DNA of 50,251 bases, taken from Psychrobacter sp. FME13 (GTDB lineage: Bacteria > Pseudomonadota > Gammaproteobacteria > Pseudomonadales > Moraxellaceae). The notes below the pieces were generated by a model. That model was not told the DNA's origin. It saw only the letters and a list, made by a program, of their open reading frames with translations, and made no database searches. Position 1 is the stretch's first letter; each line of letters starts with the position of its first letter. A program made the translations under genes and the position numbers. This document shows, piece by piece, positions 46,642 to 50,251 of the stretch. Location of the stretch: positions 1 through 50,251 of the forward strand of contig NZ_RRYV01000008.1 in the NCBI RefSeq assembly GCF_014861395.1, given 5' to 3'.

Positions 46642-47541
46642 ATGCCAATTATTTATCACCAAATCTCAGAACTGCGTGCCGCTTTACGGCCTTATCGTGG
46701 TCAAAAACACGACAACCAAAATAGCCAACAACGTATTGCTTTAGTACCTACGATGGGCAATCTGCATGATGGTCATCTTGAGCTGGTAAAAATTGCCAAA
46801 CAGCATGCTGATATCGTAGTGGTGAGTGTTTTTGTCAATCCGACTCAGTTTGGAGAAGGAGAGGACTTTGACAGCTACCCTCGTACGCTAGATAAAGATG
46901 TTGCAAAACTATCAACGGTGGGAGCCGACTATGTTTTTGCTCCTAGTGTCGAAGAGATGTATCCAGTCATGCCACCACCAACTTCTGTGCTCGCTGGCGC
47001 TATTACCACTCAGTTATGCGGTCAGTCACGTCCGGGGCATTTTGACGGTGTCGGTATTGTCGTTTCTAAATTGTTTAATATCGTACAACCTGACACTGCT
47101 GTTTTTGGACAAAAAGACTATCAACAGTTAGCAATTATTAAGCAATTGGTACGTGACTTAAGTTATCCGATTGAAATCATTGGTGCGCCCATTGTTCGTG
47201 CTGTTGACGGCTTGGCACTATCGTCGCGTAATCAATACTTAAGCGTGACTGAGCGTCAAGTAGCACCAGTATTACACCAAGCATTGCAAGCGTTAGCAAA
47301 GCAGCTACAGCAGGGCAAACATAGCCAACAAGCTGTTCAGACATTGTTAGCAGAAACTCAGCAAGATATCACTGATGCTGGTTTTACGATTGATTATTTA
47401 GAAATAAAAACGGATACGTTAGAGCCAGTTGTGAGTGAGTCTGCTATTTTTAATGTAGAAAACAAGAATTTGATTATCTTGGTGGCAGCTTGGCTAGGGC
47501 GTGCTCGTTTGTTAGACAATCAATTGGTAACGTTGGGTTAG
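46642..47541 (+). CDS. panC: pantothenate synthetase
   Basis: Joins pantoate and beta-alanine with ATP to give pantothenate. 299 aa, slightly longer than E. coli PanC (283). It shows the HIGH-type nucleotidyl loop VPTMGNLHDGHLELVK, VSVFVNPTQFGEGEDFDSYPRTLD, RPGHFDGVGIVVSKLFNIVQPD, FGQKDYQQLAIIKQLVRDL and LALSSRNQYLS. The gene pairs with panB in one unit. Confidence 0.97.
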   Translation: MPIIYHQISELRAALRPYRGQKHDNQNSQQRIALVPTMGNLHDGHLELVKIAKQHADIVVVSVFVNPTQFGEGEDFDSYPRTLDKDVAKLSTVGADYVFAPSVEEMYPVMPPPTSVLAGAITTQLCGQSRPGHFDGVGIVVSKLFNIVQPDTAVFGQKDYQQLAIIKQLVRDLSYPIEIIGAPIVRAVDGLALSSRNQYLSVTERQVAPVLHQALQALAKQLQQGKHSQQAVQTLLAETQQDITDAGFTIDYLEIKTDTLEPVVSESAIFNVENKNLIILVAAWLGRARLLDNQLVTLG

Positions 47542-47595
47542 CTGTTGTGACATAGTAGTTTACTAAATGCGATGAACTAATGGGGTGGGTGGAGC

Positions 47596-48561
47596 ATGGA
47601 TGTCAATCAAAGTGATAGTACAGCTCAGCCTGAGCAGGCGGCACATAAAGTAGCGACCGAGAAGCTCAGTATTTTAGTCGTATCAGGTCGTTCAGGATCG
47701 GGTAAGACCTCCGTCTTAAATATTTTGGAAGATCTGGGATATTACTCTATTGATAATTTACCGTTATCGCTACTGCCAGTAACTGCGCATAAGCTAGTGA
47801 ACGAAAGTGATATTCGCCGTATTGCGCTCGGTGTTGATATCCGAACGCCGCGTGCCGATCTCTCTAATTTTGCAGAGACGTATGCGTCGTTGAAGGCAAT
47901 TTATGGAGCAAGCGTAGTAAAAGTTGTTTATGTGACTGCGCAAGAAAATACCTTGATAGCACGTTTTAATGCGACTCGCCGTGTACATCCTTTGATGTCA
48001 CAGGATGTTGACAGTGATAATGCTAGGCACATTGCTTTTAATCTGCCTGCCGCGATCAAAAAAGAGATTGAACTATTAGAGCCAATTGCGAGCCATGCTG
48101 ATATCAGAATTGACACAAGCACGCTAAATATTCATCAATTAAAAGATCGCTTGCGTGAACATATTGGTGTGGATAATCAGATTGTCATTAATTTGCTGTC
48201 CTTTGGTTTTAAATATGGCAGTCCTATTGATGCCGATTTTATCTTTGATGTGAGGATTTTGCCCAATCCGCATTGGAACCCTGAGCTACGTGGTTCGACA
48301 GGTTTAGATGCAGAGGTTGCAGCATTTTTTGCGGATTATCCAGAAGTAGCTGAAATGACGGATGATCTTGAGAAATTCTTAACACGTTGGCTGCCAGATT
48401 TTTTACACAATAATAGGCATACGGTGACAGTGGCGATTGGTTGCACAGGTGGTAAGCATCGCTCTGTATTTATCACTAATACATTACAGCGTCGTCTGAC
48501 AGATACGATGCCGAAAGGCGTAAAAATACTGGCGAAGCATCGCGAAAAAAACCGTTGGTAG
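47596..48561 (+). CDS. rapZ: RNase adapter protein RapZ
   Basis: 321 aa, P-loop protein of the YvcJ/RapZ family. It has Walker A SGRSGSGKTSVLNILEDLGYY followed by SIDNLP, a GVDIRTP segment, and the C-terminal domain with SFGFKYGSPIDADFIFDVRILPNP and GCTGGKHRSV, which binds small RNA and amino-sugar ligand in E. coli. There it directs RNase E to GlmZ and controls glucosamine-6-phosphate synthase. The usual rpoN/ptsN neighbours are not here, so that circuit is not shown by context. A non-conserved leader of about 25 residues precedes the P-loop. Confidence 0.93.
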   Translation: MDVNQSDSTAQPEQAAHKVATEKLSILVVSGRSGSGKTSVLNILEDLGYYSIDNLPLSLLPVTAHKLVNESDIRRIALGVDIRTPRADLSNFAETYASLKAIYGASVVKVVYVTAQENTLIARFNATRRVHPLMSQDVDSDNARHIAFNLPAAIKKEIELLEPIASHADIRIDTSTLNIHQLKDRLREHIGVDNQIVINLLSFGFKYGSPIDADFIFDVRILPNPHWNPELRGSTGLDAEVAAFFADYPEVAEMTDDLEKFLTRWLPDFLHNNRHTVTVAIGCTGGKHRSVFITNTLQRRLTDTMPKGVKILAKHREKNRW

Positions 48562-48620
48562 TCATTGGTTGTTATTACTATGATTATTGATTTTATTACT
48601 CATTATTTTGGAAAGCTTTT

Positions 48621-49133
48621 ATGATTGACTGGAAAGAACAGGACATGCGTGTTTCGCGCACAGAGCTCAAAAAAGCCCATGAGCGCTTGCAACAGTTATC
48701 GATACCACTTGCTAGCTTATCAAAAAAACAGCTAAAAACCCTGCCTGCCAGTGATTATTTTATGGCAGAGTTGATGGCACTAGCGGATATTACCAGTGCC
48801 AATGCACGCAATCGCCAAACCAAACGAGTTGGTAAGCTGATTAGCGAAGAAAATCGCCATGAGTTGGTCAAAGCATTGTTTGATGCATTTTTTCCGAAAG
48901 AACAAATCTCTAAGATAGAAAGTTGGTATGAACGTTTGAATATCAATGACGAAGGGACGCTCAAGCAGTTCGTCAAGCAATACAAAGCTTCTGAACATAA
49001 TAGTATGTATCAGCTGCTATTATGGATTGAATACGCCAAGCATATACAAGATGATGAGCTGATGGCAGAGTCGGAAGAAGATTTGGCCAGTTATATTCGT
49101 GAAGTCGCTATTTTATCGCAATTAAAAAAATAA
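48621..49133 (+). CDS. darP: dual-action ribosomal maturation protein DarP (YjgA)
   Basis: 170 aa, all-helical, DUF615/YjgA family. Recognised by the N-terminal VSRTELKKAHERLQQLSIPLASLSKKQLKTLP, then MALADITSANARNRQTKRVGKLIS and LKQFVKQYKASEHNSMYQLL. In E. coli the protein associates with late 50S precursors and aids ribosome assembly. Some clones of this family carry a long acidic N-terminus, which is short here. The gene is followed by a terminator shared with dsbA. Confidence 0.9.
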   Translation: MIDWKEQDMRVSRTELKKAHERLQQLSIPLASLSKKQLKTLPASDYFMAELMALADITSANARNRQTKRVGKLISEENRHELVKALFDAFFPKEQISKIESWYERLNINDEGTLKQFVKQYKASEHNSMYQLLLWIEYAKHIQDDELMAESEEDLASYIREVAILSQLKK

Positions 49134-49223
49134 TAAGCACACAAGCTTGATGAGTTAGGTGTGTAGTTGGGTCAAATGTGTAACTGATTCACATATCGAT
49201 TAAAAGAGTTAGTCAGTGTAACC

Positions 49224-49265
49224 GACATAAAAAAAGCCAATCATGTGATTGGCTTTTTTTATGTC
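49224..49265. terminator. bidirectional terminator between darP and dsbA
   Basis: GACATAAAAAAAGCCAATCA and TGATTGGCTTTTTTTATGTC form a perfect 20-bp stem with a minimal loop and T-runs on both strands. It serves both converging genes. Confidence 0.92.
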
Positions 49266-49284
49266 ATTTAACCTAATATATCTA

Positions 49285-49908
49285 TTATTTCTTTTTATCA
49301 GCGCGTACTTTATCAACTAAATAGTCAACGATTTTAGGCACAGTAGCATCTTGACCGCTGATTACGTATTTTCCTTGTACCACGACAGTTGGGACACCTG
49401 TAACTTGATAACGTTTAGCACCTGCTTGTGAGCGACCAATTTTTGTGCCAACCGCGAACGAATTATAAAGACTGTTGAACTTCTTCTCGTCCACGCCTTG
49501 TGAGGCATACCATTTGCTTAATGATTGTTGGTCAAACAGTTTTTGACCATCTTTTTGAATAGCATCAAATAGTGCATCATGAGTTTTGTCTTCAAAACCT
49601 AGTAGTTGCGCTGCATAGAACCCGCGAGCATTGGTTTCCCAAACATCATTCATTGCTGCTGGCGTTTTGAAAAATGCGACATCTTTATCTTTTGATGCAG
49701 CCCATTTTTCCATATGTGGGTTAAGCACGTTACAATGCGGGCAGCCATACCAGAAGAATTCACGAACAATGATAGCATCACCGCTAATTTTTTCTGGATT
49801 GTCTAGCACGCGATAGTCTTTTCCAGCGACATAGTCGGCAGCTTGAGCACCAGTAGTGGCGAGTCCAATAGCCATGGCCAGACCAGTCAATGTGATGAGA
49901 CGTTTCAT
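49285..49908 (-). CDS. dsbA: periplasmic thiol:disulfide interchange protein DsbA
   Basis: Introduces disulfide bonds into exported proteins in the periplasm. 207 aa. A signal peptide (MKRLITLTGLAMAIGLATTGAQA) is cleaved before ADYVAGKDY. The thioredoxin fold with helical insertion follows. The active site CPHC is at residues 56-59 (FFWYGCPHCNVLNP), and the cis-proline loop reads VTGVPTVVVQGKYVISG. AAGGATAAAGT lies upstream of the minus-strand ATG. Its upstream region (49909 to about 50112) is AT-rich without a gene. Confidence 0.96.
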   Translation of the reverse strand: MKRLITLTGLAMAIGLATTGAQAADYVAGKDYRVLDNPEKISGDAIIVREFFWYGCPHCNVLNPHMEKWAASKDKDVAFFKTPAAMNDVWETNARGFYAAQLLGFEDKTHDALFDAIQKDGQKLFDQQSLSKWYASQGVDEKKFNSLYNSFAVGTKIGRSQAGAKRYQVTGVPTVVVQGKYVISGQDATVPKIVDYLVDKVRADKKK

Positions 49909-50112
49909 ACTTTATCCTTGAGATGTAGAGACTTAGGGTGTGTTAGAGTGCTTTGATAGCTATCGTTTTAGAGTGATAAACGTATAGTGTCAATTATAAT
50001 CTAACTATAATAGCGTATCGACCATGATAATGTAAAACATGTGTACTTGTGAGTCTGATTCTTAACTGAGAGTTGTAAAGCTGTTAGCTATTATTTAAGC
50101 TATATTGCTTGT

Positions 50113-50197
50113 TGGGGTGTGTCCTCAATTCAATCGATAGCCCTCTAAATGGGTTGAAAATGGCTAAATCTTGCCAAACGGCATCAAATAGCTGACT
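50113..50197 (-). mobile_element. inverted copy of the MITE-like repeat, interrupted
   Basis: From TGGGGTGTGTCCTCAATTCAATCGATAG through GGCTAAATCTTGCCAAACGG to GCTGACTA the sequence follows the reverse complement of the element at 39628-39790, with an extra stretch (about 16 nt) near GGGTTGAAAATGG. After the TA at 50197-50198 similarity stops and a new terminus begins. Confidence 0.65.
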
Positions 50198-50251
50198 AGG
50201 GCGTGTCCCTAATTCAGTTTGCAATGAATCATAGTACAAGCTAGATACAGC
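50197..50251. mobile_element. left end of a second TA-flanked element, cut by the window end
   Basis: TAGGGCGTGTCCCTAATTCAG at 50197-50217 is a near copy of the terminal inverted repeat TAGGGCGTGTCCTCATTT. It begins exactly at a TA inside the preceding repeat copy. The following 35 nt match nothing else in the window. It may be an insertion sequence or another MITE nested in the first. No ORF is visible before the window ends. Confidence 0.45.

Overview
The window reads as a chromosomal segment of a gammaproteobacterium of the Moraxellaceae, most likely Psychrobacter. This rests on the character of the proteins, the moderately AT-rich composition, the gltA / sdhCDAB / sucAB-lpd-sucCD cluster, and a sugar-nucleotide block (galU, pgi, ugd-like, phosphohexomutase) that resembles the housekeeping end of Acinetobacter/Psychrobacter surface-polysaccharide loci. 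No rRNA, tRNA, CRISPR array or complete transposase gene was seen.

Layout. 1-5.1 kb: an AlgR-type LytTR response regulator, then hemC, hemD, a HemX-like membrane protein and a hotdog thioesterase. 5.1-9.7 kb: ribB (with a decayed GTP cyclohydrolase II domain) and rarA on the minus strand, then a small HExxH protein and a lipoprotein on the plus strand. 9.7-25 kb: a TCA-cycle supercluster, with gltA divergent from sdhCDAB-sucAB-lpd-sucCD. Its gaps are unusually long (about 140-720 nt) and most carry hairpins, including a terminator-like one between sucB and lpd.

25-35.5 kb: an AT-rich accessory island bounded by two direct galE copies. It encodes a TagD-like CTP:glycerol-3-phosphate cytidylyltransferase, a 1168-aa TPR / TagF-like / GT4 protein, an XcbB/CpsF-like protein, a second TagF-like protein and a DUF6270-like protein. 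A KpsC-like gene with an aberrant C-terminus lies on the opposite strand. I infer a glycerol-phosphate-containing, teichoic-acid-like capsule made from CDP-glycerol and a UDP-hexose, plausibly UDP-galactose from GalE. The galE copies share a 213-bp identical tract, which suggests gene conversion and makes the island a candidate for deletion or exchange.

35.5-41.4 kb: galU, pgi, a UDP-glucose-dehydrogenase-like protein that has lost its catalytic Lys, Asn and Cys, and a phosphomannomutase/phosphoglucomutase. A 159-bp MITE-like element with TA-flanked inverted repeats sits inside what was a bidirectional terminator between the last two genes. Related copies lie at the right edge of the window (apparently with another element nested in it) and, degenerate, near 950-1035.

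41.4-50.2 kb: mazG, a ComEA-like protein, pcnB with a long basic disordered tail, folK, panB, panC, rapZ, darP/yjgA and dsbA.
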